A stretch of 64,000 nucleotides of DNA from Halorubellus sp034808145. Its GTDB lineage: Archaea; Halobacteriota; Halobacteria; Halobacteriales; Natrialbaceae. A program made the position numbers and the translations under genes. Shown one piece after another: positions 41,384-49,968 of the stretch. Every line of letters begins with the position of its first letter. Position 1 is the stretch's first letter. The notes beneath the pieces were generated by a model. It was not told the origin of the DNA. It did no database searches and worked only from the letters and a program-made list of their open reading frames with translations. Location: positions 62,001 through 126,000 of the forward strand of contig NZ_JAXHGM010000008.1 of NCBI RefSeq assembly GCF_034808145.1. Direction: 5' to 3'.

Positions 41384-42202
41384 ATGACCGACACCAACAC
41401 CGCACGAATCACGGTGGCGAATCAGAAGGGAGGCGCGGGGAAGACAACCGACGTCATTCATACTGGCGGCGCACTCGCTGCCCGAGGCCACGACGTCCTC
41501 CTGGTCGACATCGACTACCACGGAGGGCTCACCTGCTCGCTTGGCTACAACGATCTGTACTACGATACCGACCGTACGACGCTGTTCGACGTCCTCGACT
41601 TCGACCAGATGGAGTCGGTGAACGACATCATCGTCGAGCACGAGGAATTCGACATCCTTCCCGCCAGCGAGAAGCTCGCGAACAACAAGAACATCCAGAC
41701 GCTGCTTGAGGCGCCGAAGAGTCGCGAGCGGTTGGAGATGACACTCGACGAACTCGAGAGGGACTACGACTACATCATCGTCGACACGCCGCCATCCCTG
41801 AACGTCCTCACCGACAACGCCCTGGTCGCGACCGGCAACGTCGTCATCCCCGTCATTCCCGAGAAGCTCAACGCCAACAGCCTCCAGATTTTCGCGAAGC
41901 AGCTGAGTTCCCTCGAACAGGCGTACGGAGACATCAATCGGCTCGCGATTGTCTGTAACCGCGTCGAGCAGAACGCTGAACACCGCGACACCATCGAGGA
42001 GATCAAGTCGGCGTACTCCCTCCCGGTGTTCGAGATCCCGAAGCGGACCGACCTCTCCCAGTCGATCGGCGAGGGGGTGTCCGTCTTTGGCTTCGGCAAG
42101 GAGAACCAGCGCGTCGAGGATGCACGCGACCTGTTCAACGAGATTGCCGACCTGTTCGACGAGACGTTTGAGAAGACTGCCCCTGAGGAGGTGGAAGCAT
42201 GA
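41384..42202 (+). CDS. parA: ParA-family partition ATPase
   Basis: 272 residues with the deviant Walker A KGGAGKTT (15-22), a Walker A' region (VLLVDIDYHGGLTCSLGY) and Walker B-like YDYIIVDTPPSLNVLTDNAL. The usual DPQG of ParA is DYHG here, and the helix after Walker A reads DVIHTGGALAARG. ParA ATPases position plasmids along the nucleoid. The partner gene overlaps by 4 nt, and a centromere-like array lies immediately upstream. Confidence 0.88.
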   Translation: MTDTNTARITVANQKGGAGKTTDVIHTGGALAARGHDVLLVDIDYHGGLTCSLGYNDLYYDTDRTTLFDVLDFDQMESVNDIIVEHEEFDILPASEKLANNKNIQTLLEAPKSRERLEMTLDELERDYDYIIVDTPPSLNVLTDNALVATGNVVIPVIPEKLNANSLQIFAKQLSSLEQAYGDINRLAIVCNRVEQNAEHRDTIEEIKSAYSLPVFEIPKRTDLSQSIGEGVSVFGFGKENQRVEDARDLFNEIADLFDETFEKTAPEEVEA

Positions 42203-42606
42203 GCGACGGCTGGGGTGATGCTTCCGGCATCGAGGGCAACTACGAAGAGGAGGACGACGAGGCTGATTCCAGCGAAACGAGTGAGGTGAGTGAAACGGTG
42301 GAAACCAGTTCATCGACCGAAACGACCGAATCGACTTCAACGAGTGAAACGAACGAAACGAGCAAAACGAAGACAAACATCAAGGACGAGTGGAACGGGC
42401 GGACGATCTACATTCCCGACGATGTCCTCGACGAGATGGAGGATACCTACCTCGAGTCCCAGCTGAAGCTCCGCAAGGCGGGCCAGGACGAGTTCAAGAA
42501 AAATCGCCACTTCTACCCGCTACTCGTCCAGTTCGGTGTTGAGGCGCTCTCTGAGGCGGATGCCGATGAAATCCAGGCTCGGCTTTCGGAACTCGGCGAC
42601 GAATGA
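42199..42606 (+). CDS. Partition partner protein (centromere-binding candidate)
   Basis: 135 residues, overlapping parA by 4 nt. Residues ~18-58 are a low-complexity linker of Ser-Glu-Thr triplets (SETSEVSETVETSS and so on). The folded C-terminal part (GRTIYIPDDVLDEMEDTYLE, RKAGQDEFKKNRHFYPLLV) resembles a small ribbon-helix-helix-like DNA-binding protein as seen in ParA partners. The linker is encoded by the same 9-bp-phased repeats found upstream of parA. The protein probably binds those repeats. Confidence 0.65.
   Translation: MSDGWGDASGIEGNYEEEDDEADSSETSEVSETVETSSSTETTESTSTSETNETSKTKTNIKDEWNGRTIYIPDDVLDEMEDTYLESQLKLRKAGQDEFKKNRHFYPLLVQFGVEALSEADADEIQARLSELGDE
42276..42370 (+). repeat. 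9-bp-phased repeat array inside the coding sequence
   Basis: Motifs at 42276, 42294, 42303, 42312, 42321, 42330, 42339, 42348, 42357 and 42366 keep a 9-bp phase. AACGA is exact at 42276, 42321, 42339, 42348, 42357 and 42366. Because 9 is three codons, the array is translated as a tripeptide-like Ser/Thr/Glu repeat. Confidence 0.8.
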
Positions 42607-42879
42607 CCTCGCAGAGAACGAGGCTTGAGATTTTGTATAGCGATATACGATATACATCTTTCTGTAGTGCGGAGTTCCGACGCTAAGAGACTCTAGACCC
42701 CCGAATCCTCCCGATGGCTCAAATACAGCAAGTGGTCCTGATTATGCCCGTAATCACGACCACTTTGAAGTACCCCGGCGCCGTCGGTGAAGCACGAATG
42801 CTGCAACCAACTCACGACGACGCTTCCCCCAGGGTAGAGGACCCGAGACCGGGGCTGCAGGACGGTGGAGGGCCGGTGA

Positions 42880-44121
42880 ATGCCTGACCGAGCGCTTTCG
42901 ACGCCGCTCGACGACAGCTTCGAGCGCTACCTCCAAGACAAGGGGAAAGGCCGGGGCGGCGGCGGTGGGAACTATCGACGTAACGCTGCACGCGAGCTCG
43001 AACGGTTCGCCGAGTGGGCCGCCGGCGACCGCGGCGCCGACGACTGGACCGGGATCGCCGACGACGTCGGCCGCGAGCCGACCTTCGACGATCTCGACGA
43101 ACGCGTGTTCCGGGAGTACGCCCGGCATCTTGGTGGAGATCGGGGGCTCAAGCAGAATACTGTACAAACCTATTATCGCTATATCTCTTCGTGGTGTGGC
43201 TGGTGCGTCAACGAGGGCTACCTCGAAGCGCACTACGCGCAGCGGGCCAGTGCGATGGCGCCACTGCCGGAGGACGACGGCCGCAAGCCCGGCGACCAGC
43301 AGGCCTGGACGTCGGACCAGCGCCACGCCCTTACCCGCCACGTCGACGAACGGGCTCGCGACGCCGTCGAGGTGTACACGACACTCCGGGAGGATACTGA
43401 CCCTATCGACAAGCAGCGAGCGCGCTACGCGGCGCTAAAGGCGGCTCGTGACCGGGCGCTGGTGTTCGTCCTCGCGTACACCGCCGTCCGCGTGGGCGAA
43501 CTCCTCCGGGACCCGAATGACCCGCGCCGGCGCGGTGTGCGCTGGGAGGACCTATCCCTTGACGACGGGAGTATGGACGTCTACCGGAAGAAACAGCAGT
43601 GGGACGCCGCGAGCCTCCCCGATCCGGTGATCTCGCCGTTGCGGAGCTACCGCCAGCTGATGGACCCACCCACGGAGCGGTGGCCGGTGTTTCCGACGTT
43701 CGACCAACGGACGCTCGCAGAGCTCGTCCGGGAAGAGCTAGCCGAACGAGGGGAACGCCCGGAGGCAATCGCTGAACGCCGAGCGGAGTACGCTCGCGAC
43801 CTGTTGCTGGCGCTCGATGAGGATATTCGGCCGCCGTCGATTACCACGGACGGCGCACGGTCGGTTCTCCAGCGACTCTCTGAGACCGCAGAGATCGATA
43901 TCGACCATCCGAAACACGATTATCTTGCCCCGCACGGTGGTCGACGTGGAATGGGCGAGGTACTTGTCCGCGCGTTCGGGTACACGGTAGCGGCGCGGTA
44001 TCTCGATAATTCTGAAGAAATGGTTCGAGAGCGGTATTCACACATCGAAGCGGGAGAACTCGGTGATGTAGCTACTGAAGCACTCGCTGAGGTAGATGGT
44101 GATGTTTCAGACTTTAATTAG
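42880..44121 (+). CDS. Tyrosine recombinase/integrase
   Basis: 413 residues. The N-terminal ~130 residues form a SAM-like core-binding domain (ELERFAEWAAGDRGADDWTG, NTVQTYYRYISSWCGWCVNE). The catalytic residues are visible: Arg204 (TAVRVGELL), His352 and Arg355 (HGGRRGMGEVL), and Tyr386 (RERYSHIE). It could integrate the element, resolve multimers or invert DNA. No tRNA gene or att-like duplication was seen next to it. The 273 nt upstream contain tandem GATATAC motifs (42642-42655) and no gene. Confidence 0.88.
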   Translation: MPDRALSTPLDDSFERYLQDKGKGRGGGGGNYRRNAARELERFAEWAAGDRGADDWTGIADDVGREPTFDDLDERVFREYARHLGGDRGLKQNTVQTYYRYISSWCGWCVNEGYLEAHYAQRASAMAPLPEDDGRKPGDQQAWTSDQRHALTRHVDERARDAVEVYTTLREDTDPIDKQRARYAALKAARDRALVFVLAYTAVRVGELLRDPNDPRRRGVRWEDLSLDDGSMDVYRKKQQWDAASLPDPVISPLRSYRQLMDPPTERWPVFPTFDQRTLAELVREELAERGERPEAIAERRAEYARDLLLALDEDIRPPSITTDGARSVLQRLSETAEIDIDHPKHDYLAPHGGRRGMGEVLVRAFGYTVAARYLDNSEEMVRERYSHIEAGELGDVATEALAEVDGDVSDFN

Positions 44122-44377
44122 TTTCGCGGATTATATCATAGTAAGGAAGATGATACATCAATTTTATGCTATTTATTGGACGTTATGATCCTGGTACTAC
44201 TAGTTGAGTGAGTTTGAGAAGTGGCAGGTTTGGGATTAACTTGGTCGAATCACTCAACTAAACTGTGTCATCAATCTCATGTTGTCAAGAAAGCATTCAA
44301 TAAGGCCGAGGATAATAATGAGGGCAGTGTTCAGATAAGGATTGAAAGGTGAGGCGGTGCGGTTTTCAGGTGTCCAT

Positions 44378-44740
44378 GCCAGAAAACGACCGTTTCAGCA
44401 GTTTTTAGACCAGATCGACTTAGATTTTGTTGAACGAGAAGCGATACTACAGCCGCTGATGAAGCTCAGTATTCAGCTGCATCTTGCTGAACTCTCGCTT
44501 TCGAACACTGTCTCAATTCTTGAGATATTTGGTGTTGAACGCGCACGATCTACTGTTCATTAACTGGATTCACAAGGACGACCTACAGCCCGAGTTTGGA
44601 CGGACTCCGGATCACGTTGCGGTTGATGAAACCGTGATCCGACTCAATAACGAGCAGTACTGGCTGTACGCTGCTGTCGATCCGGAAACAAACGAATTAC
44701 TCCATACAGAGCTTGAGCTGACGCGTACGAACGTAAACCA
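44378..44740 (+). mobile_element. IS6-family-like transposase remnant
   Basis: Pieces in three frames read MPENDRFSSF, then LDQIDLDFVEREAILQPLMK through SNTVSILEIFGVERARSTVH, then NWIHKDDLQPEFGRTPDHVA through VDETVIRLNNEQYWLYAAVD. They fit the N-terminal half of haloarchaeal IS6-like DDE transposases; the first catalytic Asp (VAVDET) is present. Indels near 44407 and 44566 and loss of the 3' half leave it inactive. The stretch GGCAGTGTTCAGATAAG around 44323-44339 may be a terminal sequence. The 44122-44377 interval holds nothing else. Confidence 0.75.
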
Positions 44741-44941
44741 GAACAGACCCCCAACGGCGCAAGCGTGTCGGTGACGCCCGCAAGATATCCAAGATACAAT
44801 ATCAGCCAGATCTCCGGAACCGGATTCCCTGACTGAGAGACGCATCCCTATCTCAAAGGACGGTGCTGTTCTGGTCTATGAAACCACAAACCGGGACCAA
44901 GAGGAACCGTACCGCGCCGTTCCCAGCAGACGGATATAACG

Positions 44942-45210
44942 CTAACGTGCAAACTTATAGAGATAGGCAAATTCGGCATCCGAGATAGCTTCACGAACGG
45001 TCGAGAAGGCGCGTCCCGGTTTTGGTAGGTAGCCCACACTCCTCGACACGAGAAATCACCCGGTTGATATCGTATTCTACTCGGCGGAGTTCGACTTCGT
45101 CAACGGCAGTATCGACCTCGCGTGCGGTCGATACATCGGAGACCTCCAACTACTCATCCAGAGAAACTTCGTCAACCAGTTTGAGAACGGCTAGGAATGG
45201 TATGGAGTCC
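44942..45210 (-). pseudogene. Degenerate gene, minus strand
   Basis: On the minus strand the frame reads DSIPFLAVLKLVDEVSLDE, an in-frame TAG, then LEVSDVSTAREVDTAVDEVE and RRVEYDINRVISRVEECGLP. After a frameshift it resumes TVREAISDAEFAYLYKFAR and stops at 44942. One nonsense codon and one indel mark it as decayed. Original function unknown. Confidence 0.5.
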
Positions 45211-45551
45211 ACGACAAAGGCCCGATACTGCGGTGACAAAGTATGACGTGCTGAATAGAGGCTGAGTCACGGTTAGAGTTGCTCATAGAACGGTTCGATG
45301 GTCAGGATAGTGAATACAACGGCGGTCAAACTTGGTTACCTGTAGTGACGAGCTTTTCTAACGGCAGGTGTGTCCGGGTTAACGCTGGTCAGTCAGATTT
45401 GAGTAGGCAGAGACTGAGGCTACACCCACTTACAGCTGTGTTATCGTAAATGTAGATTGAGTATTATTATGTTCTGGCTAAGGAATAGCGGGACTGATAT
45501 GGGGGATGAATATAAAATCCAAAATAATATCATATTTATAATGCGTCTATT
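45211..45551. other. Gene-free interval
   Basis: I see no gene, RNA or convincing repeat here. The last ~90 nt are AT-rich, with TATA-like stretches before the fragment at 45552. Confidence 0.5.
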
Positions 45552-45752
45552 TTGGATGGTGATAGTGTCGTCGACAGTTACGGGGTAGACACACAACTCA
45601 CCGGCAGTTCCCGGACGAATCCATCAAGAAACGCCGGGTTCAACGGTGGACTCACCGTCAGCGCGGGAGTCAATTCCGTTCAAGTAGAAGTGGGTACCCC
45701 TGCCGGCAGTAGCTATCGATCATTCGTCATCAGTAGTGAGTACATCCTTTGA
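45552..45752 (+). pseudogene. Possible gene fragment (beta-rich)
   Basis: 66 codons from a TTG, reading VDTQLTGSSRTNPSRNAGFN and GGLTVSAGVNSVQVEVGTPA. The strand-rich, Gly/Ser/Thr-rich sequence resembles a piece of a secreted or surface protein, but there is no signal sequence or clear start. It sits among decayed genes and is probably a remnant. Confidence 0.3.
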
Positions 45753-46107
45753 TCGGCTCGGGTCTGAAGATGCGTCCCTGGGGCCGCTTCCTCAAGGATA
45801 TCGACAATCGTGTCGAGTTGGATCGGCTGATAACCGAGAATCTCGACACCGACGTTCATTCGTTCCTCGTCGTAGAAGACGAACGGGAACTCGTCTAAAT
45901 CGTTGTTGTGATGGTGTCCTGGAGGACCCAGCCGTCCCAACTCTCTGGATGTCTTCAGGGCGGTGGGTACAGTAGAACTCGTAGCCACAGTGTTCGAGCG
46001 TGCAAGCATCAACGACCGGAAACGGGGCCTCACTAGGCTCGAGGCTAATGTCATGGTTTCCGCGGACGAGGAGATTTGCATCAAGTTGGTCAAATCGCTA
46101 AAAACTG
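45713..46107 (-). pseudogene. Frameshifted metallophosphoesterase
   Basis: Minus-strand segments read DQLDANLLVRGNHDISLEPS and EHCGYEFYCTHRPEDI, then SWDGWVL in a second frame and GHHHNNDLDEFPFVFYDEER with NVGVEILGYQPIQLDTIVDI in a third. GNHD and GHHHNN are phosphoesterase motifs; the N-terminal D-x-H part is missing. At least two indels near 45920-45935 and the truncation show it is dead. Confidence 0.7.
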
Positions 46108-46160
46108 AATTGGAACAATCGCTCAGTGAGACTGCAGATGTAACGATGGACTGACAGGGT

Positions 46161-46439
46161 TTGTCGATTCAAGACGAGACAATAGAGAACATCCCGCAAC
46201 CGGGTAATTCATATCCGGTCGGTGACCGGGTGCAAATCTACGCCGGCTCTGACGATCCTGGCTCTCGGTATCACGGTGTAGTTTATGAGATTGTTGAAGT
46301 TCTAACGGACGACCTTGGGACGGAAACCGGACGAACCACAGATGGATACTCGTACATTCTTCAAGGCGTAGAAACAGACGAAGAACTTCTAATTTCGTTT
46401 CGTCATCAGGATTTAGTACCGGCTGAAGGCGCTCAGTAA
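46161..46439 (+). CDS. Small hypothetical protein
   Basis: 92 residues from a TTG start (no ATG is available). The sequence (GNSYPVGDRVQIYAGSDDPG, HGVVYEIVEVLTDD, YSYILQGVETDEELLISFRH) suggests a small beta barrel such as an SH3- or KOW-like fold. It lies at the boundary between the decayed plasmid region and the sugar-catabolism genes. Function unknown. Confidence 0.45.
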   Translation: MSIQDETIENIPQPGNSYPVGDRVQIYAGSDDPGSRYHGVVYEIVEVLTDDLGTETGRTTDGYSYILQGVETDEELLISFRHQDLVPAEGAQ

Positions 46440-46612
46440 TTCATCTATATTTCGCAAGTTGGGGGTGTCCGAGAACACTCAACGAGACGAATGGTCGCCC
46501 GCAGACCTGTGCATCATATCTCCACCTTCGGAACACGTTGGTGATGTTGGGCTGAGAACATGCCACAGTTACCCCAACGCATTTTGCGCCGGAATAGGAA
46601 GCCCAATCCAAC

Positions 46613-47851
46613 ATGGTGCAGGGGACCGATGCAGACAGAGCGCAGTTACTCGCTACGCTCCGGATACAGTATCCGGACACCCTGGCCGACGCGGGCTATT
46701 CACTCCTTGACCCCGTCTCCGGCGAACAGTTCGGTACGAACGAAAGGCACCTCGTGGCGACGTGTCGCGCCGTGGCTAACTTCTCGATGGGGACGATAGC
46801 GAACGGACCCGAATGGTGTCTTCCCGCGGCCGAACACGGACTCGAGTTCCTGGATACAGGACATCGGGCAGCCGACGGTGATGGCTACTACCTCGTCGTC
46901 GACGGTGACGGGAAGCCGATGGATGAGACGCGATCGGCCTACGCTCACGCCTTTGTGCTGCTGGCCTACGCCAGGGCCGTACAGGCGGGGATCACCGACG
47001 TTACGGCTGGTCTGGAAGCGACACACGACCTCCTTGAGGAGAAGTTTCGGGATGACCGAGGGTTGCTCCGGAGTGACTGTGATACGGACTGGAACGAACT
47101 GGAAGCGTACCGGGGACAGAACGCGAACATGCACGCCTGCGAGGCGTACGTCGCGGCCTACGAAGCGACCGGGGAGGAGCGCTATCTGGGCCGGGCCAGG
47201 ACCATCGCCGCCGGCATCACCGTCGAACTGGCCGCGGAGACCGGCGGCTTGCTCTGGGAACATTACACCGCGCAGTGGGACCACGACTTCGGGTACAATC
47301 GCGACGAACCGCACCACCAGTTTCGCCCGCCAGGGTACCAGCCCGGCCACCACGCCGAGTGGGCGAAGCTGCTGGGCCTGCTCGACCGTCACGAGACCGA
47401 TCCCGCGACCCGCCCGAGAAGACTGGACACCGACGGTGGGTGGTATTCGCGTGCCGTCGAACTGTTCGACGCGGCGGTCGACCTCGGCTGGACGACTGAT
47501 GGCTTCGCCTACACGGTCGACCGTGACGGGGAAATCCTCGTGCCGGACCGGTACGGGTGGGCCGTGGCCGAGGGGCTCGGTGCGGCGGCCGTCCTCCGTG
47601 AACGGGCGGAAGTACACGGCGACGAAGAAGCGGCACGCCGGTTCGACAAGTGGGGCGACCAACTCGAGGCGGCGGCCGACGGCTATCGTGGTCCGGCGGG
47701 TCTCTGGTACGAGAAATGCCTCGCGGCGCAGGAGTGTGGCGACCCGATCCCACCGGAGCCACCCGGCGTCGAACCCGACTATCACCCGGCAGGCGCCTTC
47801 TTCGAGTGCTGGCGGTCGGCGGAGGACGCTGCAACGGTATGGGACCGATGA
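46613..47851 (+). CDS. AGE-family sugar epimerase/isomerase
   Basis: 412 residues with the (alpha/alpha)6-barrel pattern of the N-acylglucosamine 2-epimerase family: EAYRGQNANMHACEAYVAAY, ETGGLLWEHYTAQWDHDFGY, PPGYQPGHHAEWAKLLGLLD and the His/Glu/Arg-rich pocket residues. Family members include mannose isomerase, cellobiose 2-epimerase and YihS; the substrate cannot be told here. The stop codon overlaps the lactonase ATG (ATGA), so the two form an operon. With lactonase, mannonate dehydratase and uronate-dehydrogenase-like genes nearby, a hexose or uronic acid role fits. Confidence 0.82.
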   Translation: MVQGTDADRAQLLATLRIQYPDTLADAGYSLLDPVSGEQFGTNERHLVATCRAVANFSMGTIANGPEWCLPAAEHGLEFLDTGHRAADGDGYYLVVDGDGKPMDETRSAYAHAFVLLAYARAVQAGITDVTAGLEATHDLLEEKFRDDRGLLRSDCDTDWNELEAYRGQNANMHACEAYVAAYEATGEERYLGRARTIAAGITVELAAETGGLLWEHYTAQWDHDFGYNRDEPHHQFRPPGYQPGHHAEWAKLLGLLDRHETDPATRPRRLDTDGGWYSRAVELFDAAVDLGWTTDGFAYTVDRDGEILVPDRYGWAVAEGLGAAAVLRERAEVHGDEEAARRFDKWGDQLEAAADGYRGPAGLWYEKCLAAQECGDPIPPEPPGVEPDYHPAGAFFECWRSAEDAATVWDR

Positions 47852-48900
47852 CGGGATCACGGGAGAACCTCGCCGTCGTCGGGACGTACACCGATGACGG
47901 GGGCGACGGACTGGTGACATTCGCCGTCGACCCGGATCAACACACACTCGAGCAACGTGATATCGTCAAGGCGGCCAATCCCTCCTTCTTCGCCTTTCAC
48001 CCCTCGAACGAGACGCTCGTCGCCGTCGAGGAAGTCGAGGACGGGTCGCTCGTCTCGTGCCACCTTGACGATGAAACCGGCCGGCTCCGTCAATCCAATC
48101 GAACCTCCTCCGGCGGGGATGGGCCGTGTCACGTCGCCATCGACCCGACCGGCAAATACGCGGTCGTCTCCCACTACGCTGGCGGGTCGGTCGGGCTCGT
48201 CGGCCTCGGGTCCGAGGGGGAATTCGCCGGTGTCGTGGATTGCCAGGAGCACGATGGGAGTGGCCGGGATCCGTCGCGACAGGCCAGTCCCCACCCCCAT
48301 TCGGCGAACTTCGTCACCGACAATGTCGTCTACGTGCCAGACCTCGGAACCGATCGTCTGTTCGTGTACGAACTCGATCGAGCGGCGGACCGGCTCCGGC
48401 CGGTCGAATCGGGTCACCTCGACGTCCAGTCGGGCGCCGGCCCGCGCCACTTCGTCAGGCATCCGGACGTTCCGGTCGGCTACCTCGTCAACGAGCTTGA
48501 CTCGACAATCACGGTCCTCGACCTCTCCAACGTTCGGCACCCGATGGCGACTGAGTCGATATCGACGCTCCCTCCGGATCCCGATCCGGGCGAGAACATG
48601 GCCGCGGCGATCCACATCGATCCGCGGGGCGAATACCTCCTGAGTTCGAACCGCGGCCATGACAGCATCGCCCGCTTCGATGTCGCGGCGGAGCCGTCCA
48701 CGCCAGAATTTGTCGGCACTACCCCGAGCGGCGGCCAGTGGCCACGCGAGTTCACGTTCTCGCCCGTCGGCAGCACAATCTACGTTTGCAACCAGCACTC
48801 GAACGCAGTCCTCCCACTCGAGTTTTCGGACGGCGACTTGCGAGAATCCGACGCGGCCGGCGTTTCCATCGCCGCACCGGCGTGTATGAAGTTCCGGTGA
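47848..48900 (+). CDS. Seven-bladed lactonase (6-phosphogluconolactonase/YbhE family)
   Basis: 350 residues from ATG 47848, overlapping the preceding stop. Repeated beta-propeller blades are visible (NPSFFAFHPSNETLVAVEEV, GPCHVAIDPTGKYAVVSHYA, GPRHFVRHPDVPVGYLVNEL, WPREFTFSPVGSTIYVCNQH), matching the PF10282 lactonase family. It should open sugar lactones produced by a dehydrogenase. Neighbouring SDR and uronate dehydrogenase-like genes would supply such lactones. It converges on the SDR gene with a 33-nt gap. Confidence 0.85.
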   Translation: MTGSRENLAVVGTYTDDGGDGLVTFAVDPDQHTLEQRDIVKAANPSFFAFHPSNETLVAVEEVEDGSLVSCHLDDETGRLRQSNRTSSGGDGPCHVAIDPTGKYAVVSHYAGGSVGLVGLGSEGEFAGVVDCQEHDGSGRDPSRQASPHPHSANFVTDNVVYVPDLGTDRLFVYELDRAADRLRPVESGHLDVQSGAGPRHFVRHPDVPVGYLVNELDSTITVLDLSNVRHPMATESISTLPPDPDPGENMAAAIHIDPRGEYLLSSNRGHDSIARFDVAAEPSTPEFVGTTPSGGQWPREFTFSPVGSTIYVCNQHSNAVLPLEFSDGDLRESDAAGVSIAAPACMKFR

Positions 48901-48933
48901 CGGACCGTCCCGCCTATCCCGGCGTCGATCGCG

Positions 48934-49701
48934 TCAGCGCACGACGTAGCCGCCGTCGATAACGACTGAGGCGCCAGTGACGTAGCTGGCGGCGTCGGAG
49001 GCGAGGTAAACGGCGAGTGGCGCGATGTCCTCTGGATCGGCAAACTCGTCCAGCAACATCTCCTCGCGCCAGGTCTCGACCCAGGATTCATCGACCTCGG
49101 CGATGATCCCCGTGTCGGTGTAGCCGGGATTGATGTTGTTCACGCGGACGCCGTCGTCTGCCCACTCGGAGGCCAGCTGGTTCTTGAACGCCTCCATCCC
49201 GCCCTTCGAGGCCTGGTAGTCGACCTGGTGCTGTGGGTAGTTCGCGATGAAGGCCGCGTTCGAGGAGATGTTGACGATCACGCCGCTGGCCGACCGCAGT
49301 TCGTCCTCGGCGAACTTCGCACAGCGGTAGGCGCCCGTGAGGTTCACGTCGATCGTCTCCTCGAACTCCGCGATGGATTTCTCCGAGACGGGGTTGTGCT
49401 GGGCAATCCCGGCGTTGTTGACCAAGATGTCGAGGCCGCCGAACTCCTCGACCGTCGCGTCGATCAGCGCCTGCACTTCCTCGTCCTCCGTCACGTCGGT
49501 CGGAACTGCCAGTGTATCGGTCCCGTGCGCTTCGGCGATCTCGGTCGCCGCCGCCTGACAGCTCTCTTCGCTTCGGTTCGCCACGACGACGTTCGCACCC
49601 ACCTCGGCGTACGCGTCGGCGATCGCCTTCCCGATCCCCTGGCCGCCACCCGTCACGATCGCCGTCTCACCATCTAGCCTGAACTGGTCTAGAACTGCCA
49701 T
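48934..49701 (-). CDS. SDR-family dehydrogenase 1
   Basis: 255 residues, classical short-chain dehydrogenase: TGGGQGIGKAIA cofactor motif (18-29), NNAG, and the active-site segment with YQASK (HQVDYQASKGGMEAFKNQLA). It resembles gluconate 5-dehydrogenase/mannonate oxidoreductase-type SDRs, which fits the adjacent mannonate dehydratase gene. A close paralogue lies at 51968-52735. The promoter region holds an inverted repeat about 30 nt upstream. Confidence 0.85.
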   Translation of the reverse strand: MAVLDQFRLDGETAIVTGGGQGIGKAIADAYAEVGANVVVANRSEESCQAAATEIAEAHGTDTLAVPTDVTEDEEVQALIDATVEEFGGLDILVNNAGIAQHNPVSEKSIAEFEETIDVNLTGAYRCAKFAEDELRSASGVIVNISSNAAFIANYPQHQVDYQASKGGMEAFKNQLASEWADDGVRVNNINPGYTDTGIIAEVDESWVETWREEMLLDEFADPEDIAPLAVYLASDAASYVTGASVVIDGGYVVR

Positions 49702-49721
49702 ACGTACCCCTCACGTAGTAA

Positions 49722-49737
49722 CCCAATAATGGTTGGG
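49722..49737. promoter_or_regulatory. Inverted repeat CCCAA-N6-TTGGG in the divergent promoter
   Basis: The palindrome is centred about 29 nt upstream of the SDR start, overlapping where its TATA box should be, and lies between two divergent sugar-catabolism genes. A likely repressor operator. Confidence 0.45.
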
Positions 49738-49968
49738 CATCCCCGCGGCGAACCGCTGGCAAGGGTTGATGGCGACAGTGTCAGGACAGCGATGATCGGC
49801 CGAAATCGAGGTGGAATGCGATCGTAGTCACCCCAACGTATTTCGAGTCCGTGTGTGAATATGGAACCACATGCGCGTGACAAGCGAGCAGCGACGAGAC
49901 CCGGAGCTGTATCGATCCGATTCGATCGGAAGCACTCGCGGCTTCGTCGACAAGCGGGGCGAGCAGGC

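Noticed and set aside
41318..42376. Long minus-strand open frame with repeated Ser-Phe-Arg tripeptides
   Set aside because: It is antisense to parA and its partner, and its tripeptide rhythm is a by-product of the 9-bp DNA array read on the other strand.
42607..44377. tRNA or attachment-site duplication near the integrase
   Set aside because: I searched by eye for a tRNA-like end or a direct repeat and found none convincing.
46700..47947. 415-codon minus-strand open frame
   Set aside because: Antisense to the AGE-family gene with its recognisable motifs.
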